Source: VXNE01 sp965248075
Lineage (GTDB): Bacteria > Pseudomonadota > Gammaproteobacteria > Pseudomonadales > Azotimanducaceae
NCBI GenBank assembly: GCA_965248075.1
Contig: CBDFIL010000002.1
Span: 744,001-808,000 of the forward strand
DNA: 64,000 nucleotides
Direction: 5' to 3'
Shown: piece after piece, positions 26,273-34,297 of the stretch
Position numbering within the stretch: the first letter of the stretch is position 1
Layout of the letters: each line of letters begins with the position of its first letter
Notes under the pieces: model-generated
Told to the model about the DNA's origin: nothing
Seen by the model: the letters and a program-made list of their open reading frames with translations, nothing else
The model's database searches: none
Program-made: the position numbers and the translations under genes

Positions 26273-26976
26273 CAGTGCACCTCCGCGGCGTCTCCCCAGG
26301 CCTTGCGCAGGCGTTCCATGTTGAAGCCCGCCTCCTTGGACGCGCTGATGATGACCGCCTCGCGGCGCGCGATGGCGGCGGCCGCGTCGGGAACTTCCGA
26401 TGCCACGTCGAGCGGTATCACGACGGCGCCGTGCTGGTCCGCGTGGACGAGGTCGCCGTCCTTGACGCGCATGCCGCCGACCGTGACCGGCGTGCCGAAG
26501 CCGACCGGATGCACGAACGCGTGCGAAGGTCCGACGCGGTCGGCGAGCATCTGGAACCCGTCGGCCACGTCCGGCAGGTCCCGCACGCTGCCGTCGGTGA
26601 TGAGACCGATGCAGCCGAGGCCGCTGTGGATGTTGCTGTTCACCTCGCCCCAGAACGAGCCGTAGCCGCGGGAGTCGCCGTCGAGGTCCTGGATCACCAT
26701 GATGCCCGGCTTCGGGCCGTCGTCGACATAGGAGTAGTAGGCGTCCCGCATGGCCCGCGCTTCCGCGCCGGCCAGATCGGACGGATGCATCGCGCGGATC
26801 GTCGCGGTGCGCGCGTGCCCGACCATCGAGCCGAGTTCCGGGCGCGTGCAGACCAGCGGGTCGACGGTGTACCCGTAGCCCCGGCGTTTCGGCGCGACGA
26901 CCTCCAGCGCGTTGCACACGGTGGGCGTATCCAGCCCGCGCAGGGCGTCGAGCAGGGCTTCGTCAATAGCGGTCAT
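26272..26976 (-). CDS. RraA family protein (HMG/CHA aldolase-like)
   Basis: 234 residues from the ATG at 26976. The RraA-fold hallmarks are TPTVCNALE near the N-terminus, GYGSFWGEVNSNIHSGLGCIGLITDGSVRD in the middle (metal and substrate site, DGSVRD), and GDLVHADQHGAVVIP toward the end. Many such proteins are 4-hydroxy-4-methyl-2-oxoglutarate aldolases rather than RNase E regulators, and HADQHGAVVIP fits the aldolase group. It is the first gene of the operon with the thioredoxin-like and UGSC genes, and diverges from the isovaleryl-CoA dehydrogenase gene. The substrate is unknown. Confidence 0.85.
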   Translation of the reverse strand: MTAIDEALLDALRGLDTPTVCNALEVVAPKRRGYGYTVDPLVCTRPELGSMVGHARTATIRAMHPSDLAGAEARAMRDAYYSYVDDGPKPGIMVIQDLDGDSRGYGSFWGEVNSNIHSGLGCIGLITDGSVRDLPDVADGFQMLADRVGPSHAFVHPVGFGTPVTVGGMRVKDGDLVHADQHGAVVIPLDVASEVPDAAAAIARREAVIISASKEAGFNMERLRKAWGDAAEVH

Positions 26977-27043
26977 GTTGTGATCCCAAGGCTGAAACGA
27001 CCTTATGGTAGTCTGCCGCGCCACCCGATGGAACGTGCGCCAG

Positions 27044-28204
27044 GTGTACTCCTCCCTGAATTTCGGACTGGGCGAAACCCTCGACCTCCTGCGCGACACC
27101 GTGCACGGTTTCGCAAGCGAGGAGATCGCGCCGCTGGCGGCCCGGATCGATGCCGACAACGCCTTCCCGCGGGACCTGTGGCTGCGCCTCGGCGAACTCG
27201 GGCTGCTCGGCATCACGGCCGGGACCGAATGGGGCGGCGCGGAGATGGGCTATCTCGCGCATTGCATCGCGATGGAGGAGATCTCCCGGGCGTCGGCCTC
27301 GGTGGGGCTGTCCTACGGCGCGCACTCCAACCTCTGCGTCAACCAGATCAATCGGCACGGCACGCCGGAACAGATGGCGCGTTATCTGCCGAAGCTCGTC
27401 AGCGGCGAGCATGTCGGGGCGCTCGCGATGAGCGAATCCGGCGCGGGTTCCGACGTCGTGTCGATGCGTCTCGCCGCGCGCCGGGAGGGCGACGTCTACG
27501 TCCTGAACGGCGCCAAGATGTGGATCACCAACGGTCCCGACGCGGACACCTACGTGATCTACGCGAAGACGGCGCCCGAGGCCGGCCCGCACGGCATCAC
27601 GGCGTTCATCGTGGAGCGGGACGTGCCCGGGTTCTCGCGCTCGCCGAAGCTCGACAAGCTCGGCATGCGCGGTTCCGGCACCTGCGAACTGGTCTTCCAG
27701 GACGCTGAGGTGCCGGCGACCAACGTCCTCGGGACGGAAAACCGCGGCGTAGGAGTGCTGATGAGCGGCCTCGATTTCGAGCGCGTAGTGCTCGCCGCCG
27801 GCCCGGTCGGCATCATGCAGGCGTGTCTGGACGCCGTCGTTCCCTATGTGCACGACCGGGTACAATTCGGCGAACCGATCGGGCGCTTCCAGCTCGTGCA
27901 GGGCAAGCTTGCGGACATGTATACCCGCACCAACGCGTGCCGCGCCTACCTGTATGCGGTGGCCGCCGCCTGCGACCGCGGCGAAACCACGCGCAAGGAC
28001 GCCGCGGGCGCGATCCTGTACTGCGCGGAGACGGCCACGGCCCTCGCGCTCGACGCCATCCAGGTGCTCGGCGGAAACGGGTACATCGACGACTACCCGA
28101 CCGGCCGCCTGCTGCGCGACGCGAAGCTCTACGAGATCGGCGCGGGCACCTCGGAGATCCGCCGCTGGCTGATCGGCCGGGAGCTCTTCGAGGAGTCGAA
28201 CTGA
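27044..28204 (+). CDS. Isovaleryl-CoA dehydrogenase-like acyl-CoA dehydrogenase
   Basis: A FAD enzyme of about 386 residues oxidising short branched acyl-CoA, most likely in leucine breakdown. The GTG at 27044 gives the usual family start (VYSSLNFGLGE); the frame is open back to an ATG at 27005. FAD/substrate motifs are ALAMSESGAGSDVVSM and MWITNGPDADTYVIYAKT; the catalytic region near residue 250 reads GLDFERVVLAAGP, whose Glu fits isovaleryl-CoA dehydrogenases, and the C-terminal segment reads QVLGGNGYIDDYPTGRLLRDAKLYEIGAGTSEI. No methylcrotonyl-CoA carboxylase genes are nearby. A second acyl-CoA dehydrogenase follows 87 bp downstream. Confidence 0.88.
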   Translation: MYSSLNFGLGETLDLLRDTVHGFASEEIAPLAARIDADNAFPRDLWLRLGELGLLGITAGTEWGGAEMGYLAHCIAMEEISRASASVGLSYGAHSNLCVNQINRHGTPEQMARYLPKLVSGEHVGALAMSESGAGSDVVSMRLAARREGDVYVLNGAKMWITNGPDADTYVIYAKTAPEAGPHGITAFIVERDVPGFSRSPKLDKLGMRGSGTCELVFQDAEVPATNVLGTENRGVGVLMSGLDFERVVLAAGPVGIMQACLDAVVPYVHDRVQFGEPIGRFQLVQGKLADMYTRTNACRAYLYAVAAACDRGETTRKDAAGAILYCAETATALALDAIQVLGGNGYIDDYPTGRLLRDAKLYEIGAGTSEIRRWLIGRELFEESN

Positions 28205-28291
28205 GGGCGAACCGGGCAGCGGCCGCCGTCCGCGGAGCACCCGCCGGACACGGCTGAACACGGCCGAACACCGACAGAGGAACCGTATTCG

Positions 28292-30073
28292 ATGACAAGT
28301 TACCGGGCTCCGACGCGCGACATCTGGTTCGTTCTCGAAGAACTCGCGCGCTGGGAGGAGATCAACGCCTTGCCGGGCTGGGAGGAGGCCACTCCCGAGC
28401 TCGCCCGGGCGGCGCTCAAGTCGGCGGCGACGTTGGCGGAGGAAGTGATCGCCCCCACCAACCTGGCCGGCGACCGCGAAGGCGCGCGCATCGAGGCGGG
28501 CGGCGTGCGTGTACCCACTGCGTTCAAGGAGGCGTTCGGGCAGTTTCGCGACGGCGGCTGGACGAGCCTCGACGCCGATCCGGAATACGGCGGACAGGGC
28601 CTGCCGGCGCTGCTCTCGATCGCCATCTCGGAACTGTGGCAGTCGGCGAACCTCGCCTGGTCGAACTGTCCGCTGCTCGCGGGCGGCGCGATCCGCGCCA
28701 TCGAGGAGCACGCGAGCCCGGCCCTGAAGGCGACGTGGCTGCCGAACCTGATCGCCGGCACCTGGACGGGCACGATGAACCTGACCGAGTCCCAGGCCGG
28801 ATCCGATCTCGCGCTCATACGCAGCACCGCCGTACCCGAGGGCGACGCCTGGCGCGTGAGCGGGCAGAAGATCTTCATCACCTACGGCGACCACGACATG
28901 GCCGACAACATCGTGCACCTGGTGCTGGCGCGGTTGCCCGACGCGCCGCCGGGCGTGCGCGGCATCTCCCTCTTCCTGGTGCCGAAGGTGCTGCTCGAGG
29001 CCGACGGCGCGCTCGGCGAGCGCAACGGCGTGCAGGTGCTCTCGCTGGAGGAGAAGCTCGGCATCCACGGCAGCCCGACCTGCGTGATGCACTACGACAA
29101 CGCCACGGGCTACCTCGTCGGCGAGCCCAACCAGGGCCTCGCCTGCATGTTCACGATGATGAACCACGCGCGCATCAGCGTTGGCCTGCAGGGCCTCTCC
29201 GTCGCGGAGCGCGCCTATCAGCATGCCCTCGAGTACGCCCGGGAGCGCGTGCAGGGCAACGTGGCGGGCAGCCCGGATCCGGTGACGATCATCCACCACC
29301 CGGACGTGCGCCGCATGCTGATGGAGATGAAGGCCCAGATCGAGGCGATGCGGGCGGTGGCCTATGTCGGCGCCTCCCACCTAGATCGCGCGACCGCCGC
29401 TACCGGGGAACAGCGGCAGTGGCACCAGGCGCGCGCGGACCTGATGACCCCCATCATCAAGGCCTGGATCACGGAAACGGGGCAGCAGATCGCCTCCCTC
29501 GGCGTGCAGGTCTTCGGCGGCATGGGTTTCGTCGAGGAGACGGGCGCCGCGCAACACTACCGCGACGTGCGTATCACCACGATCTACGAGGGCACCACCG
29601 GTATCCAGGCCATGGACCTGGTCGGGCGCAAGGTGTTGCGGGACGGCGGAACGGCGCTCCGCGCACTGATCGGCGAGATGCGCGAGACGGAAGGTGAGGT
29701 GGCGCAACGCCTGCCGGACCAGCTGCCGGCGTTCCGGTCGGGCGTGGACCGCCTGCAGGCCGGGCTCGACTGGCTGCTCGAGCACGCCGGTAACGACTTC
29801 ACCGTTCCCGGCGCGGTGGCCTATCCGTTCCTCATGCTGTGCGGCACCGTCTGCGGTGCGCACCAGTCGACGCGCGCCGCGCTCGTGGCCGCCGAGCGCC
29901 TCGCGGCCGGGGATTCCGAGACATCGTTCTTCGAGGCCAAGCTCGTGACGGCGCGGTTCTACAACGAATCGGTCCTGCCCCGGGCCGGGGCCTGCCTGGA
30001 CGCGATGCAGGCCGGCGCGGAATCCGTCATGGGGCTGACCGAGGAGCAGTTCGAGCCAGTCCCGCTGGCGTAG
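28292..30073 (+). CDS. Acyl-CoA dehydrogenase, DmdC-like (3-methylmercaptopropionyl-CoA dehydrogenase family)
   Basis: 593 residues, the long form of the superfamily. Conserved blocks are YGGQGLPALLSIAISE, MNLTESQAGSDLALIRS, QKIFITYGDHDMADNIVHLVLAR, EEKLGIHGSPTCVM and QVFGGMGFVEETGAAQHYRDVRITTIYEGTTGIQA, then an extra C-terminal helical domain of about 130 residues. DmdC oxidises 3-methylmercaptopropionyl-CoA in DMSP demethylation, but many paralogues act on other acyl-CoAs, so the assignment is to family level. It starts with ATG after a GAGGAA box and probably shares an mRNA with the upstream dehydrogenase. Confidence 0.9.
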   Translation: MTSYRAPTRDIWFVLEELARWEEINALPGWEEATPELARAALKSAATLAEEVIAPTNLAGDREGARIEAGGVRVPTAFKEAFGQFRDGGWTSLDADPEYGGQGLPALLSIAISELWQSANLAWSNCPLLAGGAIRAIEEHASPALKATWLPNLIAGTWTGTMNLTESQAGSDLALIRSTAVPEGDAWRVSGQKIFITYGDHDMADNIVHLVLARLPDAPPGVRGISLFLVPKVLLEADGALGERNGVQVLSLEEKLGIHGSPTCVMHYDNATGYLVGEPNQGLACMFTMMNHARISVGLQGLSVAERAYQHALEYARERVQGNVAGSPDPVTIIHHPDVRRMLMEMKAQIEAMRAVAYVGASHLDRATAATGEQRQWHQARADLMTPIIKAWITETGQQIASLGVQVFGGMGFVEETGAAQHYRDVRITTIYEGTTGIQAMDLVGRKVLRDGGTALRALIGEMRETEGEVAQRLPDQLPAFRSGVDRLQAGLDWLLEHAGNDFTVPGAVAYPFLMLCGTVCGAHQSTRAALVAAERLAAGDSETSFFEAKLVTARFYNESVLPRAGACLDAMQAGAESVMGLTEEQFEPVPLA

Positions 30074-30123
30074 CGAGGCTCTCGTCGGGGCACGCGCAAG
30101 ACGTGCGCCGCGGGGTTCCCGCG

Positions 30124-30645
30124 TTACTCCAGCCAATCCTCCAGGGCGAGCCCTGGAACCCGCCCGAACTCGCGCAGGTTGTGTGTGACCAGCGTGAGAG
30201 CGCGTGCCACCGCCTGGCCGGCAATCAGGACATCGTAGCGCCCCAAAGCCGGTCCGGCGCTTCGCTGCCGCTGCGCGCCGGTGCCGCCTCCGGCCCAGCC
30301 ACGCCGACCGTTCATGGAACAACCGACGACGGGAGCGCAGCGACCGTCGTCGGTTGTTCCATAAAAGGGGCCGATCGGAGTGCCGCGGGATTGCAGGAGC
30401 GCGCGAATCTCCCCCGATCGGTCCGCGTCGGTACTGGAGAACGGAACGGTCTCGAATTGCAGGGCCCTGATCTTCTCCAGATTGTCGCTCGTGTGCCGGC
30501 TCTTGTATGCACCGAAGCACAGTTCGTGATGCACGACCGAAGAGACGCCAATGTCGGCGGGGAGCCAGAGGTCGAGACGCTCTCTGATGCGGCGATGCCC
30601 CTGCAGGAGGTGGATGATGGCATTCGTGTCGAGGAGAAATCTCAC
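30124..30645 (-). CDS. vapC: VapC toxin (PIN-domain ribonuclease) carrying a 43-residue in-frame insertion
   Basis: A PIN-domain toxin of a VapBC pair, expected to cleave RNA (often initiator tRNA). Acidic site residues are visible: D6 in LLDTNAII, E41 in HHELCFG, D138 in YDVLIAGQA, with THNLREFGRV near the end. At 173 residues it is about 43 longer than the usual 130. The excess is residues 94-136, between GTPIGP and YDVLIAG, and it is encoded by a roughly 130-bp dispersed repeat (see 30241-30369). The GTG start at 30645 overlaps the vapB stop (GTGA). The insert lies right before an active-site Asp, so activity may be reduced or lost. Confidence 0.88.
   Translation of the reverse strand: MRFLLDTNAIIHLLQGHRRIRERLDLWLPADIGVSSVVHHELCFGAYKSRHTSDNLEKIRALQFETVPFSSTDADRSGEIRALLQSRGTPIGPFYGTTDDGRCAPVVGCSMNGRRGWAGGGTGAQRQRSAGPALGRYDVLIAGQAVARALTLVTHNLREFGRVPGLALEDWLE
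30241..30369. mobile_element. Dispersed element of about 130 bp, in-frame inside vapC
   Basis: The plus strand reads CCCCAAAGCCGGTCCGGC ... CTCCGGCCCAGCCACGCCG ... TTCATGGAAC ... TTCCATAAAAGGGG. A second copy with the same core and ends lies at about 52535-52664. This copy also contains a 17-bp inverted repeat (TGGAACAACCGACGACG region against its complement) around a 12-base loop. It keeps the vapC frame open over 129 bases. It encodes nothing of its own. Confidence 0.75.
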
Positions 30646-30887
30646 CCGAGCCGATCCAGCTCCGGCCGCGACTGGTCCTCGACCGGCTCCAATGCGGCCT
30701 GCACGAAGTCGTCGTCGAGGTCTCCCGCAATGGCATCGAGCCAGGACCAGTCCACCGGCAATGGCTCCAGGATGACGGCATTGCCCTCCCTTCTGATCCG
30801 CACTTCATCGCATGCGAACCGAAACTCCTTGGGCAGCCGCACGGCCTGTGATCGTCCGGTCATGAATACCTTGGCAGTCCCTTTCAT
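30642..30887 (-). CDS. vapB: VapB antitoxin (AbrB/SpoVT fold)
   Basis: 81 residues. The N-terminal swapped-hairpin DNA-binding domain is clear: KVFMTGRSQAVRLPKEFRF followed by VRIRREGNAVILEPL. The acidic C-terminus (DDDFVQAALEPVEDQSRPEL) would cover the VapC active site. It neutralises VapC and represses its own promoter, as in other VapBC pairs. The stop overlaps the vapC start, so the pair is coupled, antitoxin first. Upstream is an AT-rich near-palindromic stretch suited to be the operator. Confidence 0.92.
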   Translation of the reverse strand: MKGTAKVFMTGRSQAVRLPKEFRFACDEVRIRREGNAVILEPLPVDWSWLDAIAGDLDDDFVQAALEPVEDQSRPELDRLG

Positions 30888-30901
30888 GGCACCTTGCAAC
30901 G

Positions 30902-30930
30902 GATATGATATGGCGCAAAGATATATATCA
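30902..30930 (-). promoter_or_regulatory. Candidate vapBC promoter/operator
   Basis: An AT-rich island in GC-rich DNA, with the alternating pattern GATATGATATGG, CGCAAA, GATATATATCA. It contains the palindrome GATATATATC and a looser inverted repeat (GATAT...ATATC). On the minus strand it offers a TATCAT -10-like box about 20 bp before vapB. VapBC complexes usually bind such sites to autoregulate. Confidence 0.4.
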
Positions 30931-31069
30931 CGCCGCGCGGGGCGCCGCAACGGTCGGTTCGCGCTCCCGAACTCTGGCAGACAAGCGCATGCCCGGGTCG
31001 ACCGTGTCCGGCTGGAGAGCCAATTGACAAGCGGGGCCGCGCCCGTAAGATACCCGTTCCGCTGGCCCG

Positions 31070-31145
31070 GGGTGTTTAGCTCAGTCGGGAGAGCGACGGC
31101 CTTACAAGCCGTAGGTCGCAGGTTCAAGCCCTGCAACACCCACCA
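31070..31145 (+). tRNA. tRNA-Val (anticodon TAC)
   Basis: A full cloverleaf of 76 nt. The acceptor GGGTGTT pairs with AACACCC, followed by A and an encoded CCA. The D-arm has GCTCAGTCGGGAGAGC, the anticodon stem ACGGC/GCCGT-type pairs close a CTTACAA loop with anticodon TAC, and the T-arm carries GGTTCAAGCC. It sits 8 bp upstream of a tRNA-Asp gene, so both are probably processed from one transcript. Confidence 0.97.
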
Positions 31146-31153
31146 GTGCTCAC

Positions 31154-31231
31154 GGAGCGGTAGTTCAGTTGGTTTAGAATACTGGCCTGTCACGCCAGGG
31201 GTCGCGGGTTCGAGTCCCGTCCGCTCCGCCA
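31154..31231 (+). tRNA. tRNA-Asp (anticodon GTC)
   Basis: A cloverleaf of about 78 nt. The acceptor GGAGCGG pairs with CCGCTCC, discriminator G and encoded CCA follow. The D-arm is GTTCAGTTGGTTTAGAATAC, the anticodon loop CTGTCAC gives GTC, and the T-arm is GGGTTCGAGTCCC. The G discriminator is an identity element of tRNA-Asp. Second gene of a tRNA pair. Confidence 0.97.
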
Positions 31232-31268
31232 AATCTCGATACCAGCCATCGCCAACCGCGAAGTTGCC

Positions 31269-32312
31269 ATGCCGCGAATCGAGAGTGTCACTGCCGAGCT
31301 CCTGCACGACCGATCACTGGTCAACGTCATCACCCGCGTACGCGATTCCGATGGCCTCGAGGGCGTGGGGGAGGCCTGGTGGGGCATCTTCGATCGGGAG
31401 CGGCCGAGCCTGACTGCATCGCCAATCATCGCCGTCATCAATGACATGCTCGCGCCGAGGCTCGCCGGCCGCGATCCTGACGCCATCGAACGTCTTTGGT
31501 TCGAACTGTGGGACTGGGGCTACCGGTACGCGGACCAGGGCATCTTCCCCATGGGCCTGTCTGGCGTGGACCTGGCGTTGTGGGACCTCAAGGGCAAGCG
31601 CTTGGGGGCCAGCGTGGCGGCGCTGCTGGGCGGCCCGGTGAGCGACGGCATCCCCGCGTACGCGAGCTTCCCGCGCTATGGGAATCCCGAGCGGCTGGTG
31701 GCCGAGACGACGCGGGCCCTGGAGGCGGGATTCACCGCCGTGAAGCTGCACGAGATCGACCCGGACATGGTCGCCGTGTTGCGCGAGCAGTTCGGAGACG
31801 CCTTGAAGATCATGGTCGACGTCAACGGCCATTTCGATCCGTTGGAAGCGGTCGCTGTGGGCACGCGGCTGAGCGAGCTGGGGGTCATCTGGTTCGAGGA
31901 GCCCGTGCGGCCCATGCGGGACCATGCCGCGCTCGCCCGCGTGAGCGCCTCCATCGAGTGCGACCTGGCCGCCGGCGAGAACGAGTATGCCCTGGCGGAC
32001 TTCGACCGGCTGCTCGCGACCGGTGCGATTGCCTACGTTCAGCCCGAGATCACGAAGATCGGCGGCCTGACCGCCGCGCGCCGCGTCAGCACGCTGGCCG
32101 AGCTGTACAACGTTGCGCTCTGTCCGCACAACTTCCGCCTCGGCCCCGCGCTGTACGCGTCGGTGCAGTGGGCATTCACGTCCCCGGCGTCCAGATGGCT
32201 GGAGATCCCGTGGGTTCCGCCCGGCGTTGCGTTTCCCTTCCCCGCGCCGCTGCCCCCGATGCGCGACGGGCTGGTGCTGCCCCTTGAAGAGCCGGGTCTC
32301 GGCTGCGGCTGA
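31269..32312 (+). CDS. Mandelate racemase/muconate lactonizing enzyme family protein
   Basis: 347 residues, enolase superfamily. The N-terminal capping domain includes EAWWGIF and the barrel begins near GLSGVDLALWDLKGKRLG. The probable base lysine is in FTAVKLHEID; metal ligands are D in MVDVNGHF, E in WFEEPV and E in LAAGENEYA. The second acid/base segment QPEITKIGGLTAARRV and the late H in LCPHNF fit the mandelate-racemase subgroup that dehydrates or isomerises sugar acids and related carboxylates. Substrate not assignable. It starts a plus-strand gene right after two tRNAs, a common site for acquired genes. Confidence 0.88.
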   Translation: MPRIESVTAELLHDRSLVNVITRVRDSDGLEGVGEAWWGIFDRERPSLTASPIIAVINDMLAPRLAGRDPDAIERLWFELWDWGYRYADQGIFPMGLSGVDLALWDLKGKRLGASVAALLGGPVSDGIPAYASFPRYGNPERLVAETTRALEAGFTAVKLHEIDPDMVAVLREQFGDALKIMVDVNGHFDPLEAVAVGTRLSELGVIWFEEPVRPMRDHAALARVSASIECDLAAGENEYALADFDRLLATGAIAYVQPEITKIGGLTAARRVSTLAELYNVALCPHNFRLGPALYASVQWAFTSPASRWLEIPWVPPGVAFPFPAPLPPMRDGLVLPLEEPGLGCG

Positions 32313-32420
32313 AGGGTGCTCCGCCGCAACGAGCGGCAATCCATCACTGTCTGCGGGGCGCGCATCATCGTCGAGCGGCCGGATCCGTAACGCTACCCCG
32401 ATCGCTGATGTCCCTGGTGA

Positions 32421-32741
32421 CTATTGCATGAGGGACCGAGGCGTCGGCACGATGCGCTGCTTGGCAAGTCCCCCGCTTGCGACCAGATCGGGAACCCGGC
32501 CCTCGATTTCGTTCCTGTAGTAGTCGCTCTCGTACACCGCGGCGTGTATGCGCTCGCGTTCGGCGTCTGACTCGAAGCGCCGGATCCAGATGTAGACGGT
32601 CTCGTCCTCCGCGCTGCGGAAGCTGCCAATGCTGTTCAGGCCCTGCTTCACGGCAAACGGAATGAACTCATCGTCCATCATCCGCACCCACGCATCCATC
32701 TTGCCGGGCAGGATCCTGTACTGGTTAAGCTCGTAGAACAC
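32421..32741 (-). CDS. NIPSNAP family protein
   Basis: 106 residues with a GTG start at 32741 and an AGGAGGG box eight bases upstream. The dimeric alpha-beta-barrel pattern of NIPSNAP is visible: YELNQYRILPGKMDAWVRMM, then GSFRSAEDETVYIWIRRFESDAERERIHAAVYESDYY. These small proteins are often found in catabolic clusters, with no established reaction. It lies 34 bp downstream of the MFS transporter on the same strand and probably shares its mRNA. Confidence 0.85.
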   Translation of the reverse strand: MFYELNQYRILPGKMDAWVRMMDDEFIPFAVKQGLNSIGSFRSAEDETVYIWIRRFESDAERERIHAAVYESDYYRNEIEGRVPDLVASGGLAKQRIVPTPRSLMQ

Positions 32742-32774
32742 CCGCTACCCTCCTGACACGCGGCTTGACGACGA

Positions 32775-34076
32775 TCACTTGGTCGGATCGTCGGTAGGTG
32801 ACGCCCCTGTGGCGTCCCGGGCCCAGGTTGGTTCGACGTCAGCGCGGGCGGCCGCGAGGCTCGCCCCTGCCTGTTGGGCCTCCCTGGCCGTGGTCTCGGC
32901 ATCGCGCGGCAGGGCCCGGACGGCCAGCCACAGGTGCACGATCGGATACACGCCCAGGCAACTCAGGATGATCAGCGAATAGCGCAGCGAATCGTCCCCG
33001 AAGCGCGGCGCCAGCATGTCGCTCAGCATGCCGGCAAACAGCGGCCCGAGTCCGACGCCGACCATGCTGGAGGAGAACATCAGGATCGCCACCGCGATGG
33101 CCCGCATGCGGTTGCCCACGACCGACTGAATCGCTGCGAACAGCGGCCCGTTGGCCAGGCCGCCGATGGTGCTCGAGACCAGGTTCAGCGACAGTGCCAG
33201 CGCCGCCACCGGCGCGAGCAGCACGCCCAGACTCAGCGGCAGCGTCAGCGCAGAGGCGCCCACACCGAGTACCAGCAGGGGCTTGCGCATGTCCCCCTTG
33301 CCCATCCAGTCGGCGACATAGCCCCCTCCGAGCGTGCCGATGGCCGAGCCGAGGCCGAATGCGATACCGAAGTAGAAGCCCACCTCCGCGGTGGACATGC
33401 CGAAACTTCGGACATAGAAGCTCGGCAGCCACATCTGGATGCCGAATGCGGCGAACGAACCCATGGCGAACACGATCACCAGGTGCACATAGGATGAGCG
33501 CCTGGCCAGGTAGCGAAGCACCTCGCCGAGCGGCGGCTGGTCCGCGGCCAAGGGCGCCTCGTCTTGAGCGCCCCGGGTGGGCTCGCGCAGCGTCAGCCGC
33601 GTCAGGATCGCGAGCAGCAGACCGGGCGCACCGAGCATCAAGAATGCCCAGCGCCAGCCCCAGGTCTCGGCGATATAACCGCCCAGCACCAGCCCGGACA
33701 CGATGCCCAGCGTTGCGCCGGAGGTGTGAATGCCCAGTGCGGTGGCGCGCCGTTCCTTCGGGAAATAGTCGGAGATCAATGAGTGGGAAGGCGGAACGCA
33801 GCCGGCCTCGCCGGCGCCCACGCCGAACCGCGCCAGCATCAGATGGGTGAAATTCTGGGCCATGCCACACATCACGGTCATGACGGACCAGACGGCTATG
33901 GCCAGGGACACGATGGTGCGGCGCGTTCCCCGATCCGCCCAGCGCGCGATCGGAATACCGAAGGTGGCATAGAACACCGCGAAGGCGATACCGGTGAGGA
34001 CACCGAGCTGCGTATCGGACAAGTCCAGATCGGCCTTGATCAGCGGGAGCACGATCGAGATGACCATCCGGTCCAT
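32775..34076 (-). CDS. MFS transporter (spinster-like/ACS type), start unclear
   Basis: An inner-membrane transporter of at least 433 residues. Typical pieces are LIKADLDLSDTQLGVLTG, FYATFGIPIARWADRGTRRTIV (motif A), FGVGAGEAGCVPPSHSLISDYFPKERRATALG and WGWRWAFLMLGAPGLLLA. The conserved first helix continues upstream of the ATG at 34076: the frame reads SSRYLWYALSLLLVANLFNYMDR, which should belong to the protein. No ATG, GTG or TTG in that frame precedes it. An ATG at about 34210 (MLNEEPANPYARSQGR) lies one frame off, so a one-base shift near 34150 is likely, real or from assembly. Divergent from the SDR gene; substrate probably an organic acid of this catabolic region. Confidence 0.82.
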   Translation of the reverse strand: MDRMVISIVLPLIKADLDLSDTQLGVLTGIAFAVFYATFGIPIARWADRGTRRTIVSLAIAVWSVMTVMCGMAQNFTHLMLARFGVGAGEAGCVPPSHSLISDYFPKERRATALGIHTSGATLGIVSGLVLGGYIAETWGWRWAFLMLGAPGLLLAILTRLTLREPTRGAQDEAPLAADQPPLGEVLRYLARRSSYVHLVIVFAMGSFAAFGIQMWLPSFYVRSFGMSTAEVGFYFGIAFGLGSAIGTLGGGYVADWMGKGDMRKPLLVLGVGASALTLPLSLGVLLAPVAALALSLNLVSSTIGGLANGPLFAAIQSVVGNRMRAIAVAILMFSSSMVGVGLGPLFAGMLSDMLAPRFGDDSLRYSLIILSCLGVYPIVHLWLAVRALPRDAETTAREAQQAGASLAAARADVEPTWARDATGASPTDDPTK

Positions 34077-34297
34077 GTAGTTGAACAGGTTCGCAACAAG
34101 CAGCAGACTCAGTGCGTACCACAGGTAGCGGCTGCTGAATTCTGAAGCGCGGACGATGAGACTCTCCCCTGAGACCGTGCGTATGGATTCGCCGGCTCTT
34201 CGTTGAGCATAGCATTGCCGCTTTTGGCACTGTGGCGGGCCGCGTCAGGAGCGGACGCCACCGACAGCCTGACAATCGACAAATTGAGGACACCACG

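Noticed and set aside
30074..30123. Rho-independent terminator after the DmdC-like gene
   Set aside because: No hairpin with T-run is visible; the convergent vapC stop is only 50 bp away.
31190..31486. Minus-strand frame ending in RDSNPRPLA
   Set aside because: A well-known false protein produced by reading antisense through a tRNA gene.
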